Shown here piece after piece: positions 26,519 through 34,731 of a DNA stretch of 64,000 nt. Under the pieces are notes generated by a model that did no database searches, was not told the origin of the DNA, and worked only from the letters and a program-made list of their open reading frames with translations. The DNA comes from JAICYJ01 sp963737445. GTDB lineage: Bacteria > Actinomycetota > Thermoleophilia > Gaiellales > JAICJC01. A program made the translations under genes and the position numbers. How positions within the stretch are numbered: the stretch's first letter is position 1; each line of letters starts with the position of its first letter. The DNA is taken from positions 372,001 to 436,000 of the forward strand of contig CAVTSO010000019.1 of the NCBI GenBank assembly GCA_963737445.1. Reading direction: 5' to 3'.

Positions 26519-27375
26519 GCCGGCCGTTCCGTCTGGCGCTGCCCTCGAAAGGCCGCATGCACGCCCCCGCCGTCGAGCTGGCGCGCGCCGCCGGCGTCGA
26601 GGTCGAGGTGAACGGCCGCGCCCTCTACCAGCACTGCTCGCAGTGGGACATCGAGGTGCTGTTCGCGCGCTCTGACGACATCCCAGCGTGGGCGGCGGAC
26701 GGCGCTGTCGAGACGGCCGTGGCCGGACGCAACCAGCTGATCGAGTCGGGCACGCACGCTCTGGAGCTGCTGCCGCTGGGCTTCGGCCACTGCCGGCTGG
26801 AGCTCGCGGTCGCCAACGCCTCGCCGGTGCAACGGGCGCGCGACCTGGACGGCTGCCGGGTGGCCACCGCCTACCCCTCGACGACGCGCCGCTTCTTCGC
26901 CGATGCGGGCGTCGATGTGCAGGTGGTCGCGATCCACGGCTCGGTCGAGCTGGCGCCGCGCCTGGACGCGGCCGAGGCCGTCTGCGACCTGGTGTCCAGC
27001 GGCGAGACGCTGCGCCAGAACGGGCTGCGCGCGGTCGACACGGTGCTCGAGTCGGAGGCCGTGCTGCTGGCCCGGCCCGGCCTCGACGAGCGCCAGCAGG
27101 CGATCGCACGGTCGCTGGCGACGGTGATGCAGAGCGTGATCGCCGCCCGCGGCAAGCGCTACCTGATGCTGAACGCGCCGGACAGCGCGCTGCAGGTCGT
27201 GATCGACCTGCTGCCGGGTCTGGAGTCGCCGACGGTGCTGCCGCTGGCGCGCACGGGTATGCACGCGGTGCACGCCGTGGTCGACCACCAGCAGGTGGTG
27301 GAGCTGCTGGGGCCGCTGCGCGGAGCCGGCGCCTCCAGCATCCTCGTCCTGCCGATCGAGAACCTCGTCCCGTGA
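26515..27375 (+). CDS. hisG: ATP phosphoribosyltransferase, long form
   Basis: First, committed step of histidine synthesis: ATP + PRPP to phosphoribosyl-ATP. 286 residues, so the long form with its own C-terminal regulatory (ACT-like, histidine-binding) domain; no HisZ is needed. Motifs: LALPSKGRMHAPAVELAR, ARSDDIPAWAADGAVETAVAGRNQL, VATAYPSTTRRFF, GSVELAPRLDAAEAVCDLVSSGETLRQNGLR (the PRPP-binding signature EPxLG/DxxxxTG-like region), and the regulatory part PTVLPLARTGMHAVHAVV ending ASSILVLPIENLVP. Overlaps yerC and hisCB. Confidence 0.95.
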   Translation: MSRPFRLALPSKGRMHAPAVELARAAGVEVEVNGRALYQHCSQWDIEVLFARSDDIPAWAADGAVETAVAGRNQLIESGTHALELLPLGFGHCRLELAVANASPVQRARDLDGCRVATAYPSTTRRFFADAGVDVQVVAIHGSVELAPRLDAAEAVCDLVSSGETLRQNGLRAVDTVLESEAVLLARPGLDERQQAIARSLATVMQSVIAARGKRYLMLNAPDSALQVVIDLLPGLESPTVLPLARTGMHAVHAVVDHQQVVELLGPLRGAGASSILVLPIENLVP

Positions 27376-28967
27376 TGATCAGGGAGGATCTGGCAGACAT
27401 CGAGCCGTACCGCTGGCAGGAGGGCTGGGAGCAGCGGATCCTGCCGGGCACTCCGGTGATCCGGCTCGACCAGAACACCCAGCCGCGGCCGCCTGCGTGG
27501 TACGCGGGCTCGGCGGCCTGGCTGGCGAGCGTTGCGGTCAACCGCTATCCCGACTCGAGCTACCTGCGGCTGCGCGAGGCGATCTCGGAGTACACGGGCT
27601 TTCCGGCCGACCAGATCGTGGCCACGGCCGGCGCCGACGAGGGGCTCACCCTGTGCGCGCTCCTGGCGCTGTCACGCGGCGACACGGCGTACGCGCGGCA
27701 GCCCTGCTACGGCCTCTTCGAGGGCGCCACCGCGCTGGCCGGCGGCGTGCTCGCCGATCGGCCCGATGGCGTACGCCTGACCTGGGTCTGCTCGCCCCAC
27801 AACCCCACCGGCGAGGACTCGCCGGGCGACGTGCCCGACCGAGGCGGCGGTCTGGTCGTGATCGACCAGGCCTACATCGAGTTCGGCGGAACCGACTTGT
27901 CGGGACTGGTGCGCGAGCGCGACGACGTGGTGGTCGTGCGCACGCTGTCGAAGGCGTTCGCCCTGGCCGGCGCCCGCGTCGGCTACCTGCTGGCTCCGCC
28001 TGTGATCGCGCGCAAGCTCGAGGCGATCCGGCCTCCCGGGAGCATCTCCAGCTTCTCCGACGCTCTGGCCGTACGGGCCCTGACCGAGGATCGCGGCCTG
28101 ATGGCGGCCGACGTGGCAGAGACGGTCGCCGAGCGGGAGCGGATGCGCCTGGCGCTGTCCGACCTGGGCTGGCAGATCTCCCCGTCGTCCGCGAACTTCC
28201 TGTTCGCCGACCTGGGAGAGCCGATCGAGCCGTGGATCTCGCGCCTGCTGAGCGCGGGGATCGTCGTCCGCACGTTCGACGCGCTGCCCACCTGCCTGCG
28301 GATCACGATCGGCACCCCGGCTCAGAACGACCAGGTGCTGGAGGCGCTGGGCCTGGGGGCGCCGGCACCGGCGGCGGCCGACGCCCGCACGGGGCGGGTG
28401 GAGCGGTCGACCCGAGAGACCCGCATCGAGGTCGAGTGGTCGCTGGACGGCGGCGGCCGCAGCCAGATCGCGACCGGGATCGGGTTCCTCGACCACATGC
28501 TGACGGCGCTCGCCTTCCACTCACTCACCGACTTGCGGCTCAGCTGCCTCGGCGACCTGTGGGTGGACGAGCACCACACCGTCGAGGACGTCGCGATCGC
28601 CCTGGGAACGGCGCTCGACCGCGCGCTCGGCGATCGGGCTGGGATCGTGCGCTACGGCAACGCGCGGGCGCCGCTGGACGAGGCGCTCTGCCACGCGACG
28701 GTCGACCTGGGCGGGCGCGGGCACGCCGCCGTCGACCTGCCGCTGCGCGACGTGCGCGTGGGCGGTCTGCCGGCCACCCTGGTGCCGCACTTCTTCGACT
28801 CGCTGTCACGAGCCGGACGCCTGGCGATCCACCTCCAGGGGCACGGGGACGACGACCACCACCTGGTCGAGGCGGCCTTCAAGGCCCTCGCGCTGGCGCT
28901 GCGCCAGGCGGTTGCGGTCGACCCCGGTCGAGCCGGGTCGCTGCCGAGCACGAAGGGGGCGATCTGA
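27375..28967 (+). CDS. hisC-hisB: HisC-HisB fusion: histidinol-phosphate aminotransferase / imidazoleglycerol-phosphate dehydratase
   Basis: 530 residues in one frame. Residues about 1-325 are a fold-I aminotransferase: DQNTQPRPP, AGADEGLTLCALLAL, SPHNPTGED, and RTLSKAFALAGARVGYL with the PLP lysine at 193; it converts imidazole acetol phosphate to histidinol phosphate. After an Ala/Pro-rich linker (APAPAAADARTG) residues about 342-530 form a complete IGP dehydratase: TRETRIEVEWSLDG, TGIGFLDHMLTALAFHS, DLWVDEHHTVEDVAIALG (metal histidines), and GDDDHHLVEAAFKALA. Together they catalyse consecutive steps. A GTG at 28398 (residue 342) is where a separate HisB would start, but no stop precedes it. 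The usual E. coli HisB fusion partner is a phosphatase, so this pairing is different. Confidence 0.92.
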   Translation: MIREDLADIEPYRWQEGWEQRILPGTPVIRLDQNTQPRPPAWYAGSAAWLASVAVNRYPDSSYLRLREAISEYTGFPADQIVATAGADEGLTLCALLALSRGDTAYARQPCYGLFEGATALAGGVLADRPDGVRLTWVCSPHNPTGEDSPGDVPDRGGGLVVIDQAYIEFGGTDLSGLVRERDDVVVVRTLSKAFALAGARVGYLLAPPVIARKLEAIRPPGSISSFSDALAVRALTEDRGLMAADVAETVAERERMRLALSDLGWQISPSSANFLFADLGEPIEPWISRLLSAGIVVRTFDALPTCLRITIGTPAQNDQVLEALGLGAPAPAAADARTGRVERSTRETRIEVEWSLDGGGRSQIATGIGFLDHMLTALAFHSLTDLRLSCLGDLWVDEHHTVEDVAIALGTALDRALGDRAGIVRYGNARAPLDEALCHATVDLGGRGHAAVDLPLRDVRVGGLPATLVPHFFDSLSRAGRLAIHLQGHGDDDHHLVEAAFKALALALRQAVAVDPGRAGSLPSTKGAI

Positions 28968-29530
28968 CAACGGTCACGCTGATCGACTACGGCGCCGGCA
29001 ACCTACGCTCCCTGCGGGCCGCGTTCGAGCGGCTGGGGGCGACGGTGCACGTGAGCGGCGACCCCGAAGTGGTGGCGGACGCCGAGCGGCTGGTGCTGCC
29101 CGGCGTCGGCGCGGCGGCGCCGGCGATGACGGCGCTGCGGAGCCGCGGGCTCGACCGCGCTCTGGCCGCGTCGGCCGCGCCGCTGATGGGCGTCTGCTTG
29201 GGCATGCAGCTCCTGTTCGGCCACAGCGACGAGGGCGATGTCGGCTGCCTGGGCCTGCTGGACGGGAACGTGATCGCGATCGACTGGGCTGAGCGGGTGC
29301 CGCACATGGGGTGGAACGACGTGGTCGGAGACGGGCCGCCGGCGGTCTGCTACTTCGCGCACTCGTTCGCCGTCGACTGTGACGATCGGCTGGTGGCGGC
29401 CCGCACCGCGATCGACGGCCGCCAGGTGCCGACGGTCGTTCGATCGGGCCGGCTCAGCGGCGTCCAGTTCCACCCCGAGAAGAGCGCGTCCGACGGTCGC
29501 CGGATGCTGGAGCGGTGGCTTGCTACGTAA
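28964..29530 (+). CDS. hisH: Imidazole glycerol phosphate synthase, glutaminase subunit (CTG start)
   Basis: Supplies ammonia from glutamine to HisF. About 188 residues: VTLIDYGAGNLRS at the N-terminus, RLVLPGVGAAAPAM, the nucleophile elbow MGVCLGMQLLF with the catalytic Cys, VPHMGWNDV, YFAHSFAVD, and SGVQFHPEKS with the catalytic His and Glu. No ATG, GTG or TTG lies in frame near the expected start; the only plausible one is CTG at 28964, overlapping the hisCB TGA as CTGA and preceded by AAGGGGG. It overlaps hisF by 11 bp. Confidence 0.93.
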   Translation: MTTVTLIDYGAGNLRSLRAAFERLGATVHVSGDPEVVADAERLVLPGVGAAAPAMTALRSRGLDRALAASAAPLMGVCLGMQLLFGHSDEGDVGCLGLLDGNVIAIDWAERVPHMGWNDVVGDGPPAVCYFAHSFAVDCDDRLVAARTAIDGRQVPTVVRSGRLSGVQFHPEKSASDGRRMLERWLAT

Positions 29531-30272
29531 GCGCGTGATCCCCTGCCTCGACGTCCGCGGCGGCCGGCTGGTAAAGGGCATCAACTTCGAGTCGCTGCGC
29601 GACTGCGGCGACCCGGTCGACGCGGCGACGCGCTACGCCGCGGACGGCGCCGACGAGATCGTGTGGCTGAACATCGCCGCAGGCGAGGAGAGTTGGACCG
29701 CGCTCCTGCACGCGGTCGAGCGGGCGGCCGAGACGGTCGACGTGCCCCTCTGCGTCGGCGGCGGCGTGTCCGGGTCGGCCCAGGGCCGCGAGCTGCTGCT
29801 GGCCGGCGCCGACAAGATCAGCGTCAACACCGCCCCCATTGACCGGCCCGCGCTGATCGCCGAGCTGGCCGACCGCTTCGGCAGCCAGTGCGTGGTGGTG
29901 GCAATCGACGCCGCCCGCCGCAACGGCGGCTGGCAGGCCCACGCCGGCGGCGGCCGCCGCCCCACGGGCCGCGACGCGGTGGCCTGGGCACGGGAGGCGG
30001 CCGAGCTGGGCGCAGGCGAGCTGCTGGTGACGAGCATCGACAGCGACGGCACACACCGGGGCTACGACCTGGAGCTGCTGCGGGCGATCTGCGGGTCGGT
30101 GCGGGTGCCCGTGATCGCCTCCGGCGGTGCCGGTCAGCCGGCCGACATCACGGCGGCGCTCGAGACCGGCGCCTCCGCGGCGCTGGCGGCATCGATCTTC
30201 CACGACGGCACGTATCCGATCCACCAGGTGAAACGGGAGGTGGCGGCGTGCGGCCTGCCGATCAGGATCTGA
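29520..30272 (+). CDS. hisF: Imidazole glycerol phosphate synthase, cyclase subunit
   Basis: Uses ammonia from HisH to turn PRFAR into imidazole glycerol phosphate and AICAR. 250 residues from a TTG at 29520 (LLRKRVIPCLDVRGGRLVKG, a family-typical start). Catalytic aspartates are in place: CLDV (Asp11) and VVVAIDAARR (Asp130). Other motifs: VPLCVGGGVSG, DKISVNTAP, LVTSIDSDGTHRGYDLELLR and VPVIASGGAG. The usual LDI after strand 2 reads LNI here (WLNIAAGEES), an Asp-to-Asn change with unknown effect. Overlaps hisIE by 25 bp. Confidence 0.96.
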   Translation: MLRKRVIPCLDVRGGRLVKGINFESLRDCGDPVDAATRYAADGADEIVWLNIAAGEESWTALLHAVERAAETVDVPLCVGGGVSGSAQGRELLLAGADKISVNTAPIDRPALIAELADRFGSQCVVVAIDAARRNGGWQAHAGGGRRPTGRDAVAWAREAAELGAGELLVTSIDSDGTHRGYDLELLRAICGSVRVPVIASGGAGQPADITAALETGASAALAASIFHDGTYPIHQVKREVAACGLPIRI

Positions 30273-30847
30273 ACCTCGAGCCCGGGCAGCTGGTCACCTG
30301 CGTCGTCCAGGACGCCGGCAGCGGCGACGTGCTGATGGTGGCGTGGGCCGACCAGGAGGCGCTGGACGCGACCCGCGAGACCGGCCTCGCGCACTTCCAC
30401 TCGCGATCGCGCAACCGGCTCTGGAAGAAGGGCGAGTCGTCCGGAAACACGATGGCGGTGGAGTCGATCACACCCGACTGCGACGGTGACACGCTGCTCA
30501 TGCGCGTGCACCCGGCCGGGCCCGCCTGCCACACCGGCGAGCAGACCTGCTTCGGGCCGCGCCGGTTCGACCCACGGCCGGCCGTGCTGTCGGAGCTGGC
30601 CGCCGTGATCGAGTCGCGCCGCGGCGAGAACGGGGACAGCTACGTGGCCGGAATGCTGGGATCGGCGCGGGAGGCGCCCCAGCGCAAGGTCGGCGAGGAG
30701 GCCGTCGAGGTGCTGCTGGCCGAGGCCGGCAGCCCGGAGCTGGTGGCCGAGGTCGCCGACCTCTGGTTCCACTCGATGCTGCTGCTGGCGCGGGACGGGA
30801 TCGACCCGCTGGCGCCGCTCGAGGTGCTGCGGCAGCGGCGCTCGTAG
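30248..30847 (+). CDS. hisIE: Bifunctional phosphoribosyl-AMP cyclohydrolase / phosphoribosyl-ATP pyrophosphatase
   Basis: 199 residues from the GTG at 30248. The HisI half (about 1-110): VTCVVQDAGSGDVLMVAWAD, FHSRSRNRLWKKGESSGN, and the metal/zinc motif DCDGDTLLMRV plus GPACHTGEQTCF. The HisE half (about 115-199): LAAVIESRRGENGDSYVAGML, QRKVGEEAVEVLLAEA (the EExxE-type pyrophosphatase helix) and DLWFHSMLLLA. It performs the second and third pathway steps and ends the plus-strand his run. hisD is not in this window. Confidence 0.96.
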   Translation: MRPADQDLNLEPGQLVTCVVQDAGSGDVLMVAWADQEALDATRETGLAHFHSRSRNRLWKKGESSGNTMAVESITPDCDGDTLLMRVHPAGPACHTGEQTCFGPRRFDPRPAVLSELAAVIESRRGENGDSYVAGMLGSAREAPQRKVGEEAVEVLLAEAGSPELVAEVADLWFHSMLLLARDGIDPLAPLEVLRQRRS

Positions 30848-30868
30848 AGGCGATCTAGAGTCTCCGCT

Positions 30869-31426
30869 GTGCTGATGCGGCTGACCGCCTTGCTTGCGAT
30901 CGTGCTCGCGACCACCGCCTGTAGCGGCGGCTCCTCCGGCGCCACCTCCGCCGGCAGCGGACCGTCGGCGCCCACGGCCACCGTGCTGCCCGCCTCGGGC
31001 ACGGTCAAGCTGTCGGACGGCATCACCTACACGGTGGCCGCGCCCGGCACCACGCTTCGGCTGGACAACCTGGAGCTGCGCATCATGGGTCTGCGCTGGG
31101 AGAAGCACGTGCCCGTCACGGTGACGCCGCCGGGCACGCGCATCTTCGCCGTGTTCACCGTTGCCATTACAAACAACAGCAACCAGACCGCGACCGTCGA
31201 GCCAACGCAGATGTGGCTGCGCACCACGCTCAACCACACCTTCCTTGCTGCCGCCGGCGCCAACACGCCGCGCCCGCTGATCGGCCGGCAGCTGCGGGAG
31301 GGCGAGCGCGCCGTCGGCACGCTGGCCTTCCCGCTGCCCGGCAGGCAGCCGGGCGGGTTGCTCGTCTACCGGTTCGGCGACACCCCAGCCGGCGCCCGTC
31401 ACGTCGGGATCGCCCGCTACCGCTGA
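30869..31426 (+). CDS. Lipoprotein with an Ig-like (DUF4352-type) domain
   Basis: 185 residues. A signal peptide (MRLTALLAIVLATTAC) ends in a lipobox with Cys and is followed by a Ser/Gly-rich linker. The rest (about 40-185) is beta-rich, with the IFAVFTVAITNNSNQTATVEP pattern of DUF4352/Telomeric-repeat-like immunoprotective extracellular domains; the role is unknown. The GTG at 30869 lies seven bases after TAGAGT (30856-30861), so the message may be leaderless; ATG 30875 is an alternative. Its TGA overlaps the ligD ATG, so the two are co-transcribed for no obvious functional reason. Confidence 0.7.
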   Translation: MLMRLTALLAIVLATTACSGGSSGATSAGSGPSAPTATVLPASGTVKLSDGITYTVAAPGTTLRLDNLELRIMGLRWEKHVPVTVTPPGTRIFAVFTVAITNNSNQTATVEPTQMWLRTTLNHTFLAAAGANTPRPLIGRQLREGERAVGTLAFPLPGRQPGGLLVYRFGDTPAGARHVGIARYR

Positions 31427-33660
31427 TGTCGCTCGACGAGTACCGCCGCAAGCGACGGCCGGGGCGGACGCCCGAGCCGGCGGGTGGCGAGGCGCAGCCG
31501 GCCGAGGGCGGGCTGCCGGTGTTCGTCGTGCAGCGACACGACGCGCGGCGCCTGCACTACGACCTGCGGCTGGAGATGAACGGGGTGCTGGCCAGCTGGG
31601 CGCTGCCCAAGGGCCTGCCGCTCGAGGTCGGCGAGCGCTACCTGGCCGTGCACACCGAGGACCACCCGATGCAGTACGCCACCTTCTCCGGCGTGATCCC
31701 CAAGGGCCAGTACGGCGCCGGCACGATGGAGATCTGGGACCATGGCAGCTACGAGCTGGTCGAGCGCAAGCGCGACGGCGGGCTCACGGTACGGCTGGCC
31801 GGGGAGCGCCTGCAGGGGCTGTGGACGCTGGTGCCGGCCCACATGGGCGGCGACGAGAAGAACTGGCTCGTGATCAAGAAGCGCGACTCGCCGGAGCAGG
31901 TGGCCCGGGCGGCGCCGGCCGGCTACGCGCCGATGCTGGCGACCCCCGCCGACCGGCTGCCCGGACGCGGGCGCTGGCTGCATGAGGTGAAGTGGGACGG
32001 ATACCGGGTGGTGGCGCGTCTCGAGGGCGGCGTCGCCTCGCTCACCAGCCGGCGCGGCGTCGACATGGGCATGCGTTTCGCCGCCGTGGCGCGGGCGCTG
32101 CCCCACGCGCTGCGCACATCCGACTGCGTGGTCGACGGCGAGCTGTGCATGCTGGACGAGGACGGCCGGCCCAGCTTCTCGCTGATGCAGCGGGGGGAGG
32201 GTTCGCCCGCGTACTACCTGTTCGACCTGCTCGAGCTGGAGCGGCGGCCGCTGATCGACCAGCCCCTGGAACAGCGTCGCGAGCAGCTGGCCGAGCTGCT
32301 GGTGGAGGGAAACCCGCTGGTGCGGCTGTCGGCTGGGTTCGAGGATGGGGCGGCGCTGCTGAAGGCCGTGGTCGCGCAGAACCTGGAGGGCGTGGTGGCC
32401 AAGCGGCTAGGCTCGCCGTATCGGCCGGGCCGACGGACGGCGGACTGGGTGAAGGTGAAGACGCGACAGGATGGTGAGTTTCTGGTCCTTGGCTGGACGG
32501 CAGGCCAGGGGTCACGCGAGCCGCTGGGCGCGCTGGTGCTGGGCGAGGGCGAGGGCGAGGGCAAGGACCTGGCCTGGGTCGGCAACGTCGGCAGCGGCCT
32601 GGACGACCGCAGCATCGGCGAGCTGCTGCGCCGGATGGAGCCCTTGCGGGTGGCCAGGCCGCCGCTCGATCCGGTGCCGAAGATGCCCAAGACGCCGGCC
32701 CGGCTGGTGACGTGGATCGAGCCGCGGCTGGCCGTGAAGGTGCAGTTCACGGAGCGCACGCGCGACGGCCGGCTGCGCGCCCCGGTGTTCCTGGGGATGG
32801 CCGAGGAGCGCGCGCCGCGGCGCCGCTCACGGGTCACGCTCTCGAACCCGGACAAGGTGTTCTTCCCCGACGAGGGGATCACGAAGGGCGACCTGTTCGC
32901 CTACTACGAGGCCGTTTCGGAGGTGGTGGTGCCGCACCTGCACGACCGGCCGTTCACGATGCTGCGGTACCCCGACGGCATCAAGGGCAAGAGCTTCTTC
33001 CAGAAGGACGCTCCCAGCCACCTGCCCTCGTGGGTGCGCACCTACACCCACGACGGGATCCGCTACATCCTGGTCAACGACGCGGACACGCTGGCCTGGG
33101 TGGTGAACATGGGCTGCATCGACCTGCACCCGTGGCTGGCCCGCCGCGACCGGCCCGACCGGCCCGACCTGGTGATGTTCGACCTCGACCCGGCCGAGGG
33201 CGTGCCGTACTCGACCGTGGTCGAGGTGGCGCTGTTGGTGCGCCAGGCGCTGGCGGCGCTGAAGCTCGAGGGCGTCCCCCGCACCAGCGGCGGCAAGGGC
33301 ATGCACATCCTGGTGCCGATCGAGCGGCGCACCGACCAGTCCGGCGCGCGCGCGTTCGTGGCGGCGGTGGCGCGGGCGCTGGCGCGGACGCACCCGGACC
33401 TGATCACGACCAGGTGGAAGAAGTCGGAGCGGCACGGGGTGCTGGTCGACGCCAACCAGAACGGGCTGGGACGGACGACGGCCGCCGCCTACTCGGTGCG
33501 GCCGCGGCCGGGAGCCACGGTGGCCACGCCGCTGGCCTGGGACGAGCTGACGCCGGACCTCGACCCCACGGCGTTCACGATGGAGTCCGTGATCGAGCGG
33601 GTCAGCCGGCTCGGCGACCTCGCGTCGCCGTTGCTCGGCCGCCGCCAGCGCCTGCCTTAG
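31426..33660 (+). CDS. ligD: Multifunctional NHEJ DNA ligase LigD (PE-LIG-POL)
   Basis: Repairs double-strand breaks with Ku. 744 residues in the order phosphoesterase-ligase-polymerase, the Pseudomonas order, not the mycobacterial POL-PE-LIG. PE (about 25-150): VVQRHDARRLHYDLRLEMNGVLASWALPKG with the metal histidines, and GVIPKGQYGAGTMEIWDHG. LIG (about 165-430): HEVKWDGYR with the nucleotidyl lysine K189, DGELCML, and NLEGVVAKRLGSPY ... WVKVK. POL (about 450-744): PDKVFFPDEGITKGDLFAYYEAV, LRYPDGIKGKSFFQKDAP, and the metal motif DLDP at 586-589. Its last 59 bp overlap the convergent ku gene. Confidence 0.97.
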   Translation: MSLDEYRRKRRPGRTPEPAGGEAQPAEGGLPVFVVQRHDARRLHYDLRLEMNGVLASWALPKGLPLEVGERYLAVHTEDHPMQYATFSGVIPKGQYGAGTMEIWDHGSYELVERKRDGGLTVRLAGERLQGLWTLVPAHMGGDEKNWLVIKKRDSPEQVARAAPAGYAPMLATPADRLPGRGRWLHEVKWDGYRVVARLEGGVASLTSRRGVDMGMRFAAVARALPHALRTSDCVVDGELCMLDEDGRPSFSLMQRGEGSPAYYLFDLLELERRPLIDQPLEQRREQLAELLVEGNPLVRLSAGFEDGAALLKAVVAQNLEGVVAKRLGSPYRPGRRTADWVKVKTRQDGEFLVLGWTAGQGSREPLGALVLGEGEGEGKDLAWVGNVGSGLDDRSIGELLRRMEPLRVARPPLDPVPKMPKTPARLVTWIEPRLAVKVQFTERTRDGRLRAPVFLGMAEERAPRRRSRVTLSNPDKVFFPDEGITKGDLFAYYEAVSEVVVPHLHDRPFTMLRYPDGIKGKSFFQKDAPSHLPSWVRTYTHDGIRYILVNDADTLAWVVNMGCIDLHPWLARRDRPDRPDLVMFDLDPAEGVPYSTVVEVALLVRQALAALKLEGVPRTSGGKGMHILVPIERRTDQSGARAFVAAVARALARTHPDLITTRWKKSERHGVLVDANQNGLGRTTAAAYSVRPRPGATVATPLAWDELTPDLDPTAFTMESVIERVSRLGDLASPLLGRRQRLP

Positions 33661-34474
33661 CGGCCGGCTTGGCCGGGTTCTTCTTCTTGGCCGGCTTCTT
33701 GACCTCGTCCAGCGACGCCTGTAGGGCGGCCAGCAGGTCGGGCGCGGCCGGTGCCTCGCTCTCGACGGCGCGCTTGACGCCCTCGCCGCTGCGCTTGGCC
33801 TCGATCACGCCCATCAGCCGCTCGCGGTACTCGTCATGGTACTTGTCCGGGTCGAACGTCCCCTGGTACTGGCCGATCAGCTGCATGGCCATCTCCAGCT
33901 GGCGTTTGTCGACCTTGGCGCGCTCCGGGGCGATGCCGTCGATCGGGCGCACCTCGTCGGCGAAGAACATCTTCTCGAGGGTGAGCACGCCCTCGCGGAC
34001 GCGCAGGCAGCCGAGGTTCTCGCGCTCGTGGAAGACGTAGGTCGCGACCGCCACCAGGTCGGCCTGCTCCATCGCCTTCACCAGCAGCGCGTAGACCGGC
34101 TCGGCCGAGTCCTCGGTGGGGCCGAGGTAGTAGGTGCGCTCGAAGTAGATCGGGTCGATCTCGGCGGCCGGCACGAAGTCGTGGATGGTGATCGTCTTGT
34201 ACGTCTCCGGCGCGGCGGCCTCGAAGTCCTCGTCGTTCAGGAAGACGAACTCGTCCTCCTCGACCTGGTAGGCCTTGACGATCTCCTCGTTGGGTACGGG
34301 CTCGTCCTCGAGCTTGCAGATCTTCTGGTAGCCGATGCGGCCGCCGTCCTTCTCATGGATCAGGTTGAACTTCAGGTTCTGCTCGCTGATCGCCGCGTAC
34401 ATGCGCACGGGCGCGTTCACCAGGCCGAAGCTGATGCTCCCGCTCCATACAGCTCGTGGTCTCGCTGAAGCCAT
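33602..34474 (-). CDS. ku: Non-homologous end-joining protein Ku
   Basis: A homodimeric ring that binds DNA ends and recruits LigD. 290 residues from ATG 34474 (upstream in-frame sequence to 34576 does not look like Ku). Motifs: ARPRAVWSGSISFGLVNAPVRMY, RIGYQKICKLEDEPVPNEEIVKAY, YFERTYYLGP, LEKMFFADEVRP, and the conserved C-terminal YHDEYRERLMGVIEAK. A Lys/Ala/Pro-rich tail (KKPAKKKNPAKPAAKAG), known in actinobacterial Ku to help DNA binding, ends the protein. A TATCGT box (34489-34484) ends nine bases before the ATG. Convergent with ligD. Confidence 0.97.
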   Translation of the reverse strand: MASARPRAVWSGSISFGLVNAPVRMYAAISEQNLKFNLIHEKDGGRIGYQKICKLEDEPVPNEEIVKAYQVEEDEFVFLNDEDFEAAAPETYKTITIHDFVPAAEIDPIYFERTYYLGPTEDSAEPVYALLVKAMEQADLVAVATYVFHERENLGCLRVREGVLTLEKMFFADEVRPIDGIAPERAKVDKRQLEMAMQLIGQYQGTFDPDKYHDEYRERLMGVIEAKRSGEGVKRAVESEAPAAPDLLAALQASLDEVKKPAKKKNPAKPAAKAGAGGGRATATRGRRAG

Positions 34475-34545
34475 CTCACCTACACGATAGGGGAAAACCG
34501 GATTCTGGCAACACAGCCAGATTCCTGCTCCGCCGGGACGCGGAT

Positions 34546-34672
34546 GATAGAGAGGTGCCGGGCACCGTTCTACCACCCGTGACCGGCGCGTGACTCGCCC
34601 GTGACTTCAGCGGCCGTTTTCCCGTCACAGACCTGCAACGCGTGATGTGACGGTGCCCGGCACCTCTCTATC
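34546..34672. repeat. BIME-like pair of inverted 23-bp REP elements
   Basis: 34546-34568 and 34650-34672 are perfect 23-bp inverted copies separated by 81 bp. Each copy contains the core GGTGCCGGGCACC, itself a near-perfect palindrome, flanked by GATAGAGA. The structure matches a bacterial interspersed mosaic element made of two head-to-head REP units. It lies between lysA (end 34732) and ku (start 34474); no REP-associated transposase is in the window. Confidence 0.75.
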
Positions 34673-34731
34673 ACCAGCCCGGGAGTCCGCGGTCAGGGCG
34701 ACACGCTTTCTTCGCTTTCTTTGAAGGCGGT

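Noticed and set aside
26688..27374. In-frame extension of hisCB upstream into hisG
   Set aside because: The hisG frame is clearly coding there; the family-like HisC start is the ATG at 27375.
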